DNA from: Oceanobacter sp045430275 | Lineage (GTDB): Bacteria; Pseudomonadota; Gammaproteobacteria; Pseudomonadales; Oceanobacteraceae | DNA length: 64,000 bases | NCBI GenBank assembly: GCA_045430275.1 | Contig: JAILXU010000006.1 | Location: 1-64,000 of the forward strand | Reading direction: 5' to 3' | Shown here: piece by piece, positions 24,108-34,065 of the stretch | How positions within the stretch are numbered: position 1 is the first letter of the stretch | How the letters are laid out: each line of letters opens with the position of its first letter | Translations under genes and position numbers: made by a program | The notes under the pieces: model-generated | Databases searched by the model: none | Seen by the model: only the letters and a program-made list of their open reading frames with translations | What the model was told of the DNA's origin: nothing

Positions 24108-25065
24108 AATCACATCCTTCCTTCATCAATACTTGCTTGAAATCACCACTGGGTGGCACCTGAATCCGCAGCTGCTCCCCCGTCAAAGGGTGACGAAACG
24201 ACAACCCTGCTGCGTGTAAAAACAGACGCCGAACACCACGCTCCCGATCAACCAGCGCGTCGGCTTTATTACAATACTTTTCATCCCCAGCAATGGGATA
24301 ACCCTGAAACTGACAGTGCACCCGAATCTGATGCGTCCGCCCAGTCACCGGCTCCGCTTCCAGCAGAGAGTAATGCGCGCCACTCGCCAATAAACGCGTT
24401 CGGGTATGAGATGCCTTGCCATCATTATCAACCAGCATGATCCGCTCACCGGATTTGCGTTCAAACTTTTTCAGCGGTGCTTTCACTTCGCGCACAGAAG
24501 CTGGCCAGTTACCATGAACCATGGCCAGATAACGCTTCTGAATACCGGACTTGTTCACCAGCATCCGCTGCAGCGCCACCAGCGCCGACCGCTTTTTGGC
24601 GACCAGAATCACACCCGATGTATCCCGGTCCAGACGATGCACCAATTCCAGGAAAGTGTGCGCCGGATACAACTGCCGCAAAGCTTCAATCAAACCCAGA
24701 TTGACACCACTGCCACCATGCACAGCCAACCCATGCGGTTTGTTCACGGCCAGCAAGGCATCATCTTCAAACACGATGGCGCTCTTCAGCGCTTTGAGCA
24801 GATCTTTCGACGCATGACCAACAGCCTGCTCCTGAGGCACCCGAACCGGCGGCACGCGCACCACATCACCAACCTGAAGGCGCGTATCGGCCTTGACCCG
24901 TTTCTTGTTAACACGCACTTCTCCCTTGCGGATAATCCGATACACCAAGGCTTTCGGTGCCTTGCGCATCACCGACATAAGGAAGTTATCAATACGCTGC
25001 CCCTGATTGTCTTCAGTAATAGTGACCATCGACACACGGGATAAATCAATTTCTGGATTCGACAT
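24082..25065 (-). CDS. rluC: 23S rRNA pseudouridine synthase RluC
   Basis: 327 aa. An S4 RNA-binding domain (about 20-80, RIIRKGEVRVNKKR) precedes the synthase domain. The catalytic Asp is in HRLDRDTSGVILVAKK. RluC modifies 23S positions 955, 2504 and 2580 in E. coli. Assignment to RluC rather than RluD rests on the neighbour rne, which is divergent here as in other gammaproteobacteria. Confidence 0.94.
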   Translation of the reverse strand: MSNPEIDLSRVSMVTITEDNQGQRIDNFLMSVMRKAPKALVYRIIRKGEVRVNKKRVKADTRLQVGDVVRVPPVRVPQEQAVGHASKDLLKALKSAIVFEDDALLAVNKPHGLAVHGGSGVNLGLIEALRQLYPAHTFLELVHRLDRDTSGVILVAKKRSALVALQRMLVNKSGIQKRYLAMVHGNWPASVREVKAPLKKFERKSGERIMLVDNDGKASHTRTRLLASGAHYSLLEAEPVTGRTHQIRVHCQFQGYPIAGDEKYCNKADALVDRERGVRRLFLHAAGLSFRHPLTGEQLRIQVPPSGDFKQVLMKEGCDYELPADHF

Positions 25066-25803
25066 ATAAGAAGTGAAGACACCTGAACATTAAATAAGCG
25101 GCAATCCGCCATGAATCAACCGGCAACCGTCGGCAAACGAGACGTGAATCCCGAGCGGAATCACCAAAGAGAATAAAAGCACTATATAGCTTTGCTGCCA
25201 TCCTGCTTTGTTGCTATATTCCGGGGCGCTGTCACGACCGACAGATATATTGCCCGACCATTGGCAACAGTGACAGCGAATCGGGGCGGCTGAGTATAGA
25301 GAAGATCCCCCTCCGATTAAACGGGCAAGCGACATCCATCACCATCTCGCGACCAACATTCCGAGCGAGCCGATGGAGCGGACACATAACCCGCACGCGC
25401 CCAAACCAGCAAGAAATCACCTGCAGGCCATCGCCTCAGGCACATAAAAAAGAATCAAGTGGCATTGCCACTTTGTGAGATCAACCACGCATCGCTTTGC
25501 GGGCAATCTCGCATTATCAAATTATGGTATGACAACCAGGCAGAACCGACCGGAGGGAATCCCGCTTGCCGAGCAATGGCAAGGCGGTGCAGTACCCCGG
25601 CATATTCTTTTTCTGCTGCAAGTCACTGTGCCGGTGGTTACTGATGTGTAATCACCCCGATGTCTGGTATTCGGCTCCTGATAAGTACGCGTATTGCGCC
25701 CGAGCCCAGACACAAGGCACCCATAAATATTTTGGTAGTGGCTGCAATCACCGCAGCATTGCCAGCAAGGTACGCGGCTAACCATATGAGCTGAACGTAC
25801 TGC
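25066..25803 (+). other. 738-bp rluC-rne intergenic region with long rne leader
   Basis: No protein gene is convincing here. The plus strand holds a good promoter at 25192-25220 that predicts an rne 5' UTR of about 577 nt. RNase E autoregulates through a long structured leader in enterobacteria, so the length fits. A perfect hairpin, AAGTGGC and GCCACTT with loop ATT, is at 25457-25473. The minus strand must hold the rluC promoter, not resolved by eye. Confidence 0.6.
25192..25220 (+). promoter_or_regulatory. Predicted rne promoter
   Basis: TTGCTG (25192-25197) and TATATT (25215-25220) are separated by 17 bp, giving a start near 25227. Both boxes are close to the sigma-70 consensus. It is the best candidate in the region, but others further downstream cannot be excluded. 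Confidence 0.5.
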
Positions 25804-28800
25804 ATGAAAAGAATGCTGATTAACGCAACCCAACCTGAAGAGTTGCGCGTTGCTCTGGTCGACGGCCAGAAAATGTATGATCTGGATATTGAATCTGGCG
25901 CTCGTGAGCAAAAAAAATCCAATGTCTACAAGGGCAAGATCACTCGCATTGAACCTTCCCTTGAAGCGGCATTTGTTGATTTTGGCGCAGAACGCCATGG
26001 TTTCCTGCCATTAAAGGAAATTGCACGGGAATACTTCGTCAAAGATCCAGGTCCAGGCCGCATCAACATCCGCAGCGTCCTGAAAGAAGGCCAGGAAGTG
26101 ATCGTCCAGGTCGATAAGGAAGAGCGTGGCAACAAAGGCGCGGCCCTGACAACTCAGGTAAGCCTGGCCGGTCGCTACATGGTACTGATGCCCAACAACC
26201 CTCGTGCCGGTGGCATTTCCCGCCGCATCGAAGGTGATGAGCGTACCGAACTGCGCGAAGCCATGAAGGGCGTCAAAGTCCCGGACAAGATGGGCGTCAT
26301 TGTGCGCACTGCCGGTATTGGTCGCAGCACCGAAGAACTGCAATGGGACCTCGACTATCTGGTCAAACTCTGGGATGCCATCCAGCGTGCCTTTGATGAT
26401 TCCCGCGCCCCAGCCCTGCTGATGCAAGAAAGCAACGTGATCATTCGCGCCATTCGTGACTACCTGCGTCAGGATATTGGTGAAGTTCTGATTGATACCG
26501 ACGCCGCTTACAGCGAAGCATTGGGTTTTGTGCAGCAGGTCATGCCGCATTATCAGAACAAGTTCAAGATTTACAACGACCCCATTCCCCTGTTCAACCG
26601 CTACCAGATTGAATCCCAGATCGAGAGCGCTTTTCAGCGTGAAGTGAAGCTGCCATCCGGCGGTTCCATTGTAATCGATCCGACTGAAGCCCTGGTATCC
26701 ATCGATATCAACTCATCTCGAGCCACCAAAGGCTCAGATATCGAAGAAACTGCGCTGAACACCAACCTTGAAGCCGCCGACGAAATTGCTCGCCAGTTGC
26801 GCCTGCGTGATATGGGTGGCCTGGTCGTCATCGACTTCATCGACATGTTGGCCAACAAGAACCAGCGCGAAGTCGAAAATCGCCTGAAAAAAGCTCTGGA
26901 AGTCGATCGTGCCCGCGTCCAGGTTGGTCGCATTTCACGCTTTGGCCTGATGGAAATGTCCCGCCAGCGCCTGCGCCCATCACTGGAAGAAACCAGCGGC
27001 CATGTTTGCCCCCGCTGTAACGGCACCGGCGTCATCCGCGACATCCAGTCCTCTGGCTTGTCCATCCTGCGCCTGATTGAAGAAGAAGCCGCCAAAGAAA
27101 ACACTGGACAGATTCGTGTCACCGTTCCAGTCAGCGTTGCCGCTTTCTTGCTGAATGAAAAACGTCAGCTCATCGCCGCCATCGAAATGCGTCACAATAC
27201 CCGCATCATCGTACTGCCTGATCCCGGTATGGACACGCCGCATTACGAAGTCCTGCGCCTGCGCCCGGATGACAGTCTGATCACCGAAGCCTCCTACGAT
27301 ACGCTGCCAGAAAGTGGGCCAATCGACTATGGCATCGACCTGAAGACCAGCCCGGCGACCGCGCCGCAGCAAGCAGCCGTCAAGACCATTCAACCGGCAA
27401 CCGTTCCTGCTCACCAGCCACACCCGTCAACAGGTACAACCGAAGAAGGCAGCGTTGTGTCTCGGGTCGCCAACTTCCTGTCTGGCCTCTGGCAACAAAC
27501 CAGCGCCGCCGTTTCAAAAGACAAAACCAGTCAGGATGATGAAGCGCAGCGCCCGGCAGCACCACAGCGCAAGAGCAGCGGCCAGTCACAGGAAAATCGC
27601 AACCGCAATCGTAAACCACGCACACGCCGCAACGACAATCCCAATCGCCAGCCTGGCCAGCAGGAAAGTCGCCGCGACAACCGCAAGGACGATCGTAAAG
27701 ACGACCGCAATCGTCAGCGCCCTGTCGACAAAAAGCCGACCGATGAGCAGAACAACCCATCACCGGCCAATACCGCGCCAGCCGCAGACAAGCGTGAGCC
27801 CAAAGAGAAACAGGAGCGTCGCCCACGCCGCGAGCGCAACCGCAACGGCCAACCCGTCAATCCGGCCACTCCTCCAGCAAAAACCGTCACGGTACTGGAA
27901 GAAGACCAGAACACACCTGTTTCAGCACCTGAAAGCACCGAAACAGCGAACAAAACAGCCCCTGAAAAGCCGGTCAACAGCAATACTGACAACAAGCCTT
28001 CGGCACCAGTAGCGGTTGAATCAACGGATGCAGCAGAAGAAACGGTAATTGCTAACAGCGAAACCGGGAACGATGCTCAGGAGACAGCGACAGAGAAGGA
28101 AGGCACCAACAAACGTCGTCGTCGCAGCCGTCGCCGTCGTCGCAACCGCGACGAAGTCAACAACGCTGAAACCACAGCTGAAACCACAACAGACGTATCA
28201 ACCGAGGATGCACCGGCCACAACTGAGGAAAACCAGGCGGTAGCAGAAGCCACTCCATCGGATGAAACCACGGCTACGCCAGCAACAACTTCTGCACCGG
28301 AAGAGAAAGCCAACTCTGACAAGAAAGCCAACGCTAAATCAGAGTCAAAAGCAGCGGCCAGAAAATCAGCCAAAACGGCTGAAACGGCTCCTCAGGCAGC
28401 GACCCAAACCGACGCACCAGAAGCTGACGCAGCGGAGTCGACCGAAACGGCAGAAGCAGCCTCTGAAACAACAGAAGCTCGCCCTAAAAGCCGTCGCCGC
28501 CGCTCTCGTCGCTCTCGTCGCAGCAGCGAGTCAACCACCGCACAGCAGGAAGCAGTAGCTGAAGCGACTCCCGCTCCGATTACTGAAACCGAGCCAGCAT
28601 CTGCAGAAAGCACACAGGAAGCCACTGACTCACCCAAGCCCCCAAAGGCAGAAAAGGTAGCAGAAAAGGCGAAAGCGGAGGCAGAAACACCGGCTCCAGC
28701 ACAAGAAGCACCGGCTAAAGCAGAGGTATCCGCCCAGGCAGAGACCAACAGCGAAAGCGCACCGGAAAAACCTCGTCGTTCTCGCCGCCGTTCGCGCTCT

Positions 28801-29217
28801 CGCAATGCGTCTCGAGTCAGTAATGATCCTCGCAACCAGCTTGAAACTTCAAAGGCTGAAACAGAGACGACTGCGCACACTGCAACAACGGCTGTCGCAG
28901 CCATGGTGAATAGCTCAGAGGCAGAACCTGCCAGCGAGCCAACGTCACAAGAGGCGGAAAAGGTCGATGTGCCTTCTGAACATTCAGATGCAGAACTGAC
29001 AAATCAGTCAGCGCCTGCTGAGTCTGCTGAGTCTGCTGAGTCTGCTGAGTCTGCTGAGTCTGCTGAGTCTGCTGAGTCTGCTGAGTCTGCTGAGTCTGCT
29101 GAGTCTGCTGAGGCTTCTGAGACTTCTGAGGCTTCTGAGGCTTCTGAGGCTTCTGAGGCTTCTGAGACTGCTGAGTCCTCAGTAACAAACGAAGAGAAGA
29201 AACCATCTGCTGACTGA
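25804..29217 (+). CDS. rne: Ribonuclease E
   Basis: 1137 aa, the endonuclease that starts most mRNA decay and matures rRNA and tRNA. The S1 domain spans about 36-127. The catalytic metal-binding D301 and D344 lie in SIDINSSRAT and VVIDFIDM. The zinc-link cysteines C402 and C405 are in CPRCNGTG. After about residue 530 comes a long disordered tail with several arginine-rich RNA-binding patches (RNRNRKPRTRRN, KRRRRSRRRRRNRD, SRRRRSRRSRRSS) between stretches rich in Ala, Glu and Thr. The extreme C terminus is a Ser-Ala-Glu repeat tract coded by 9-bp DNA repeats. The catalytic half is conventional and the tail is lineage-specific. RraA, a known RNase E inhibitor, is encoded at 41432. Confidence 0.97.
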   Translation: MKRMLINATQPEELRVALVDGQKMYDLDIESGAREQKKSNVYKGKITRIEPSLEAAFVDFGAERHGFLPLKEIAREYFVKDPGPGRINIRSVLKEGQEVIVQVDKEERGNKGAALTTQVSLAGRYMVLMPNNPRAGGISRRIEGDERTELREAMKGVKVPDKMGVIVRTAGIGRSTEELQWDLDYLVKLWDAIQRAFDDSRAPALLMQESNVIIRAIRDYLRQDIGEVLIDTDAAYSEALGFVQQVMPHYQNKFKIYNDPIPLFNRYQIESQIESAFQREVKLPSGGSIVIDPTEALVSIDINSSRATKGSDIEETALNTNLEAADEIARQLRLRDMGGLVVIDFIDMLANKNQREVENRLKKALEVDRARVQVGRISRFGLMEMSRQRLRPSLEETSGHVCPRCNGTGVIRDIQSSGLSILRLIEEEAAKENTGQIRVTVPVSVAAFLLNEKRQLIAAIEMRHNTRIIVLPDPGMDTPHYEVLRLRPDDSLITEASYDTLPESGPIDYGIDLKTSPATAPQQAAVKTIQPATVPAHQPHPSTGTTEEGSVVSRVANFLSGLWQQTSAAVSKDKTSQDDEAQRPAAPQRKSSGQSQENRNRNRKPRTRRNDNPNRQPGQQESRRDNRKDDRKDDRNRQRPVDKKPTDEQNNPSPANTAPAADKREPKEKQERRPRRERNRNGQPVNPATPPAKTVTVLEEDQNTPVSAPESTETANKTAPEKPVNSNTDNKPSAPVAVESTDAAEETVIANSETGNDAQETATEKEGTNKRRRRSRRRRRNRDEVNNAETTAETTTDVSTEDAPATTEENQAVAEATPSDETTATPATTSAPEEKANSDKKANAKSESKAAARKSAKTAETAPQAATQTDAPEADAAESTETAEAASETTEARPKSRRRRSRRSRRSSESTTAQQEAVAEATPAPITETEPASAESTQEATDSPKPPKAEKVAEKAKAEAETPAPAQEAPAKAEVSAQAETNSESAPEKPRRSRRRSRSRNASRVSNDPRNQLETSKAETETTAHTATTAVAAMVNSSEAEPASEPTSQEAEKVDVPSEHSDAELTNQSAPAESAESAESAESAESAESAESAESAESAESAEASETSEASEASEASEASETAESSVTNEEKKPSAD
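29017..29175 (+). repeat. 9-bp tandem repeats in the 3' end of rne
   Basis: Ten perfect copies of GCTGAGTCT run from 29017 to 29106, coding Ala-Glu-Ser. After one GCTGAG come seven related 9-bp units of the GCTTCTGAG type (29113-29175), coding Ala-Ser-Glu. Unit length is a multiple of three, so slippage would change tail length without breaking the frame. Confidence 0.95.
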
Positions 29218-29243
29218 GCAATAAGCCAACAGCAAAACTGACC

Positions 29244-29307
29244 CTCTGGGGAGCTCACTCCCCAGAGCAAAAAAGGCCGCCAACAATTTTTTTGCTGGCG
29301 GCCTTTT
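29244..29307 (+). terminator. Tandem hairpins ending the rne transcript
   Basis: CTCTGGGGAG and CTCCCCAGAG (29244-29267) form a perfect 10-bp stem with a CTCA loop. A second stem, GGCCGCCA with TGGCGGCC (29275-29303), flanked by AAAA and TTTT, is a classical intrinsic terminator. The first hairpin may protect the 3' end or add to termination. Confidence 0.88.
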
Positions 29308-29671
29308 GCATTTACGCCGCTTACAAACCCATTGACCACCTCTGTCCAGCAACACCTCTACTGGTAAACCAAAGCACCCAAAGCACTGGCCCCTCCGTTT
29401 AAGGATCGGTTATGCTCCATTAAAGCCCTGATTATTCAGATGTACAAAAACCCGGAATAATCAAGGATGGATTTTGTGGCTCTCGTGCTTCAGCTTGACT
29501 CAGGCAACTTTTCCCAGAGAAATGAAGTGGTAATCTGTGCCCTGTTTTTCAATTGGCTCACAATGCTGCGCTACAGCACTGACCCGATAAAGAACATGAC
29601 AATACCGCTCTAGAGCCACAATCCAGCCAGTTATGATGATTTCCAAACAGATGACTCATGAGGTCTACGAT
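29308..29671 (+). other. Intergenic region upstream of the HD-GYP regulator
   Basis: About 360 bp without a convincing gene. It must hold the promoter for the two-component pair that follows. One TTGACT with a weak AGAAAT 17 bp downstream was seen near 29500, but it is not convincing. No repeats or hairpins of note. Confidence 0.4.
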
Positions 29672-30718
29672 ATGGAAGCTGTTCCTCGCGTACTGGTCGT
29701 GGATGATGTCACCGACAACATCCAGGTTGCCATGAACCTGTTAAACCGACAGCACTACAGTCTCTCTTACGCCATGTCCGGCCGAGATGCACTGCAGCTC
29801 CTGGAGCAGAATCACTATGACCTGATTCTGCTTGATATCATGATGCCTGAAATTGATGGCTATGAATTATGTCGCAGAATTCAGGCACGCCCAGACCACA
29901 ACAACTGTCCGATTATTTTCCTGACCGCTCGCACCGACAAGGCTTCTCTGGAGCGGGCGTTTGAAGCCGGTGGTGTCGACTACATCGCCAAACCCTTTCA
30001 CAGCAGTGAGTTTTTTGCTCGTGTAAAAACCCACCTGGAATTATTTCAGTCCCGACAGATCCTGGAAGACCATAACCAACTGCTGAAAAATCGAGCCATT
30101 CAGGCAGAAAACCAGCTCTCAACCGAGCTGGAAGAAACCCAGATGGAAATGATTCATTTACTGACTGGTTTGATGGAATCAACATCGGATGAAACCAGCC
30201 ACCACATCCAGCGAGTCGCCAAACACTCCCGCCTGCTCGCCATCCTTCACCAGAATCTGGACAACAAAGATGCCTATGTGCTCTATCATGCTGCGCCCAT
30301 GCACGATATTGGCAAGGTATTTATCCCTGAGCACATCCTTCACAAATCCGGGAAATTAACACCGGAAGAATTTGACGTCATGAAGACGCACACCACACAA
30401 ACCAGCAAGTTCTTTCGAAAATCCAACAAACCCATTCTGCAAGCAGCCGGTTTAATCTCCCGTCAGCACCATGAAAAATGGGATGGTTCCGGCTACCCCG
30501 ACAATCTGGCGGGTGAAGACATCCATATCTACAGCCGCATCGTGGCGCTGGCCGATGTGTTTGATGCCCTGACACACAAGCGCTGTTACAAACCGGAGTG
30601 GAGCATCGAAAAAGCCGCCGAGTACATCATCGACAACAGCGGCTCACACTTTGACCCCCATCTGGTTCAGTTATTTCAAGACAATCTGCACCGCTTTATC
30701 GCCATTGCCAATGAATAA
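29672..30718 (+). CDS. Response regulator with HD-GYP c-di-GMP phosphodiesterase domain
   Basis: 348 aa from the ATG at 29672, which has GAGG eight bases upstream; ATGs at 29633 and 29651 lack a ribosome site. The receiver domain has the acidic pair VDD and the phospho-acceptor Asp in LILLDIMMPE. A coiled linker (about 135-165) leads to the HD-GYP domain, with HDIGKVFIPEHIL and the canonical HHEKWDGSGYP. All metal ligands appear present, so it should hydrolyse c-di-GMP. Its stop overlaps the next gene start by 8 bp. The kinase encoded there lacks a receiver domain and is the likely partner. Confidence 0.93.
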   Translation: MEAVPRVLVVDDVTDNIQVAMNLLNRQHYSLSYAMSGRDALQLLEQNHYDLILLDIMMPEIDGYELCRRIQARPDHNNCPIIFLTARTDKASLERAFEAGGVDYIAKPFHSSEFFARVKTHLELFQSRQILEDHNQLLKNRAIQAENQLSTELEETQMEMIHLLTGLMESTSDETSHHIQRVAKHSRLLAILHQNLDNKDAYVLYHAAPMHDIGKVFIPEHILHKSGKLTPEEFDVMKTHTTQTSKFFRKSNKPILQAAGLISRQHHEKWDGSGYPDNLAGEDIHIYSRIVALADVFDALTHKRCYKPEWSIEKAAEYIIDNSGSHFDPHLVQLFQDNLHRFIAIANE

Positions 30719-33700
30719 CACCCCTCACCCTCCGCGATCTCAACGACAACACGTCACTTTCCTGTGTATCTGGCTGTTGTTCGGCGTTTTTTTGATTCTC
30801 CCCTTTCCAAGCCTTCAGGCTGCACCTTTACCCACTTCTACTTCCCCTTCTCCGGCATCCAATCCCGATCACATCAACTGGATACAACACCATCCGAACA
30901 TCGTGGTCGGTGTTCAGCAAGACTGGAAGCCTTTCGACTTTGCTGGCCATCCTCCCTCAATGGCACAGGGCATGGTTCAGGACCTGCTAGCAGAGGCACT
31001 TGACCAATATCCACTGTCTATTACCTATCGAACCGCGGACTGGAATACGTTATTAGGAGAATTCATACGAGGGGAAATTGATGTGCTGCCTGCCATCAAT
31101 AAAACACCCGAACGCCAGAAACTGGCCTTATTCACCGACCCTTACATCAATCTTTATCAATATTTTTTTGCTCACACAGACGCTCGGGCTGCATTAAAAG
31201 CCAATCTGGCAGGCTCAACGCTGGCCATCCCACACGGATACGGCATCATCACCCAGGTTCAGGAACGCTACCCCGAGCTGCGCATTCTGCCCGTCAATTC
31301 CGTCGAAGAGGCGATCCATGCCGTGCTCTCTCGACAGGCTGAGTTATTGCTGGATATTTATTCTGTCTTGAATGTTCAACTGAAAGAGATGGGCATCCAC
31401 TCCATTCAACCCGTTCGGCCGTTTGATACGCTGGCACTCAGAATGGCCATCAGCCCGCGCCACCCGGTCTTGCAGGATATTATCCAAACGGCCTTGAATC
31501 AGGCTCCACCCGCCCGAATAGAACACTTGACGCGTAAGTGGATGCCACTCCAGCAAAAACCGGGTTTCGTCCCTCTGGATAAAGAAGAATTGACCTGGCT
31601 ACAACAACACCCTGACGTATCCATTACCAGCCGCATCCACTGGCTACCGTTGGCAAGCCAAAGCCATAACACCATCCGAGGTATTGCCGGGGATTATTTA
31701 AACCGGATGGCTCAGTATCTACAGGTTCATTTCAAACAGAGCAGTGGCAATACACCACAAGCCTTGCTGATTGACCTCAACCAAAGCGGCGTCCCGGAAA
31801 ACTACCAACTGACGGCTGATTTTGGTGAATACCCGCTGGCGATCATCACACCCTGGAACAACGTCCCCGGCTTATCCATCGACCAGCTTCCGATCAACAC
31901 ACTTGTGAGTATTCGCGACAGTAGCTACCTTAAAAGAATCCAACAGCGACACCCTCAACTGAGTGTCGAAACCCGCGTCAATGGCTCAGAGGTGCTCCGA
32001 GCTTTACTATCAGGGAGCCACTCGGTGGCTGTCATGCCTGCGGCTGAAGCCTACTATTACATGAAGCATGAAAAGTACCCGCACCTGTCATTGGCCACCC
32101 TCCCTGACAGCATTCACGCTGCTCTGGTCATTCACAAAGATTACCCTGTTCTTATCGATACACTGAGCCGCTCTTACACACAACTGACCGCCGCTGATAA
32201 AACCGCCATCGCGCACGCCTGGCAATCTCATCAAACCCCGGAAAAAATTAATTACACAGCCTTCCTGCAACTACTTCTGCTGCTGTGCAGTATTGCGGCC
32301 ATCATCATGTACTGGAACCGCAGACTCAGACACGAAATCAGCCACCGGGAAGCCATCGAATTTGCGGTACGTAAAGAGCGGGATAATTTTCTGGCACTAT
32401 TCCAGCAAGCAGCGGAAGGCAATCTGATTTTTCAGGATAATCGCTGTGTGGATGCCAATCCCGCCGCCGTCGCGCTGTTTGGCCACACCAGCACAGTCTC
32501 GCTGAAGCACCGCACATTAGAGGAGCTGATTGCCACGCCTCAGCCTTCTCCTCAACTATACTCCAGCATTCAGGCCGCCTTTACCGAATGTGCCACCCAA
32601 GGCCGCAGCCAACTGGAATTCCAGCTGTTTCCTCTCATGAAAAACAGCGTTTGGGTCGACGCTTCCCTGACCGGGATTCATTACCTGAAAAAACCGTCGG
32701 TGTATCTTGTTTGCCGCAACATATCCCAACAGAAACAACTGTCCCAAAAACTGTCTGAAGCGCGCCAGGCCGCTGAGGCAAGCAACAAGGCCAAGTCCGA
32801 CTTCATTGCCCGTGTCAGCCATGAAATCCGCACTCCTCTGAACGTGATCATTGGCTCTACCCGATTACTGAAAGAACATCACCAAGACCCGGATCTGGTA
32901 CAGGATAAATCCATTTCCATCCAGCGCGCCGCAGAACGCCTGTTGCGCCAGATTGACGATGTGCTGAATTTTTCACGATTGGAAGCCAACCAGATGCCGC
33001 TTTATAAAGAACCCGTTAATCTGGTGGAAGCACTGGCCGAGAACACAGAATTTTTCACCGATATGGCCAGCAAGAAATACCTGCTCCTGGACTTCCACTC
33101 AGACCCTCAACTGGAAGCGCTTACTTTGATGCTGGACTTGTCCAGACTGAACCAAATCCTGACCAATTTGGTCACCAATGCCATCAAATACACCCGCGAA
33201 GGGCGCATTGTCATTCGAGCGCAGCTGGATCAACTGGATAGCATCAATCAATGCGCCGACATCAACATTGCGATTGAAGACACCGGTGACGGCATTGCTC
33301 CAGAGGAGCAACAACGCATTTTTGAAAATTTTGTACGCACGGCCCAATCTGAAAATGAGCAACAGGAAGGCACAGGGCTGGGGCTGGCCATATCCAACAA
33401 GCTGGCTCAACTGATGAATGGCTCTCTTCACCTTGAAAGCCAACCTGGTGTGGGCAGTGTTTTCACTCTTCAACTGGCCAGGGTAGCGCTAACCGACGAA
33501 CACGATTCATCGCTCAAACACTCCCCTGAACGCTCCAAACAGGATCAATTACTGATCAAGCAAGCCCGCCGAAGCACCCAATCACAGGCAATCGCCTTAC
33601 CGGAACCAGAGCCCCCCACAGAGCTTCCCTCCTGGATCACACACCTCAGCACACCTGACCGACACGCGCTGCTGCATGCCTTTCAGCAGCACATCAGCCC

Positions 33701-33941
33701 ATCGCTGGCCAAGCTCGGACACAATCACAACCTGGATACAGCACACGTCCTGGCCGACGCCCTGACATCTCTGGACGGTTATTGCGATGGCCATTTTCAA
33801 GACATGGCTTTGCAACTGAACAAGGCTCTGAAGACCTGTGACATCACGGTGATAGAACGCATCAAGAAGGAACTTCAGCACATCGAGGCTTATATTGGAG
33901 GCAAGGGTGAGGATCAGGAAATCGCTGCTGAAGAAAAATAA
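30711..33941 (+). CDS. BvgS-like sensor histidine kinase with two periplasmic solute-binding domains
   Basis: 1076 aa from the ATG at 30711, overlapping the response regulator stop. An N-terminal signal/membrane segment (about 16-36) is followed by two bacterial solute-binding family 3 domains (about 50-275 and 290-510), a membrane segment (about 520-540), a PAS-like domain and a coiled coil. The HisKA domain follows, with H704 in RVSHEIRTPLN, and then HATPase boxes NLVTNAIKYT, DTGDGIAPEEQ and GTGLGLAIS. It has no receiver. The C-terminal 110 residues are helical but show no clear Hpt histidine motif. The ligand is unknown; Venus-flytrap domains often bind amino acids or other small molecules. 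Confidence 0.92.
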   Translation: MNNTPHPPRSQRQHVTFLCIWLLFGVFLILPFPSLQAAPLPTSTSPSPASNPDHINWIQHHPNIVVGVQQDWKPFDFAGHPPSMAQGMVQDLLAEALDQYPLSITYRTADWNTLLGEFIRGEIDVLPAINKTPERQKLALFTDPYINLYQYFFAHTDARAALKANLAGSTLAIPHGYGIITQVQERYPELRILPVNSVEEAIHAVLSRQAELLLDIYSVLNVQLKEMGIHSIQPVRPFDTLALRMAISPRHPVLQDIIQTALNQAPPARIEHLTRKWMPLQQKPGFVPLDKEELTWLQQHPDVSITSRIHWLPLASQSHNTIRGIAGDYLNRMAQYLQVHFKQSSGNTPQALLIDLNQSGVPENYQLTADFGEYPLAIITPWNNVPGLSIDQLPINTLVSIRDSSYLKRIQQRHPQLSVETRVNGSEVLRALLSGSHSVAVMPAAEAYYYMKHEKYPHLSLATLPDSIHAALVIHKDYPVLIDTLSRSYTQLTAADKTAIAHAWQSHQTPEKINYTAFLQLLLLLCSIAAIIMYWNRRLRHEISHREAIEFAVRKERDNFLALFQQAAEGNLIFQDNRCVDANPAAVALFGHTSTVSLKHRTLEELIATPQPSPQLYSSIQAAFTECATQGRSQLEFQLFPLMKNSVWVDASLTGIHYLKKPSVYLVCRNISQQKQLSQKLSEARQAAEASNKAKSDFIARVSHEIRTPLNVIIGSTRLLKEHHQDPDLVQDKSISIQRAAERLLRQIDDVLNFSRLEANQMPLYKEPVNLVEALAENTEFFTDMASKKYLLLDFHSDPQLEALTLMLDLSRLNQILTNLVTNAIKYTREGRIVIRAQLDQLDSINQCADINIAIEDTGDGIAPEEQQRIFENFVRTAQSENEQQEGTGLGLAISNKLAQLMNGSLHLESQPGVGSVFTLQLARVALTDEHDSSLKHSPERSKQDQLLIKQARRSTQSQAIALPEPEPPTELPSWITHLSTPDRHALLHAFQQHISPSLAKLGHNHNLDTAHVLADALTSLDGYCDGHFQDMALQLNKALKTCDITVIERIKKELQHIEAYIGGKGEDQEIAAEEK

Positions 33942-33951
33942 TACCGTATAG

Positions 33952-33990
33952 AAAAACACCCCCCCGGCCGCAGGAATACCGGGAGGGTGT
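33952..33990 (-). terminator. Terminator downstream of prpF
   Basis: On the minus strand CACCCTCCCGG pairs with CCGGGGGGGTG around an 11-nt loop and is followed by TTTTT. It contains a run of seven C on the plus strand. It ends the prp transcript or the 3' RNA described at 34066-34166. It may also stop the kinase transcript, although no plus-strand T-run is present. Confidence 0.75.
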
Positions 33991-34065
33991 AGCAGTCTGC
34001 GCTGAGTGAGGAGCATCAACAGCGCAGGTCCCAGGGACAAGTGCACGACCACCTGGAGTTGGTCG

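Noticed and set aside
28817..29339. Minus-strand frames rich in QTQQTQ or SADSAD opposite the rne tail
   Set aside because: They are the reverse reading of the 9-bp repeat tract.
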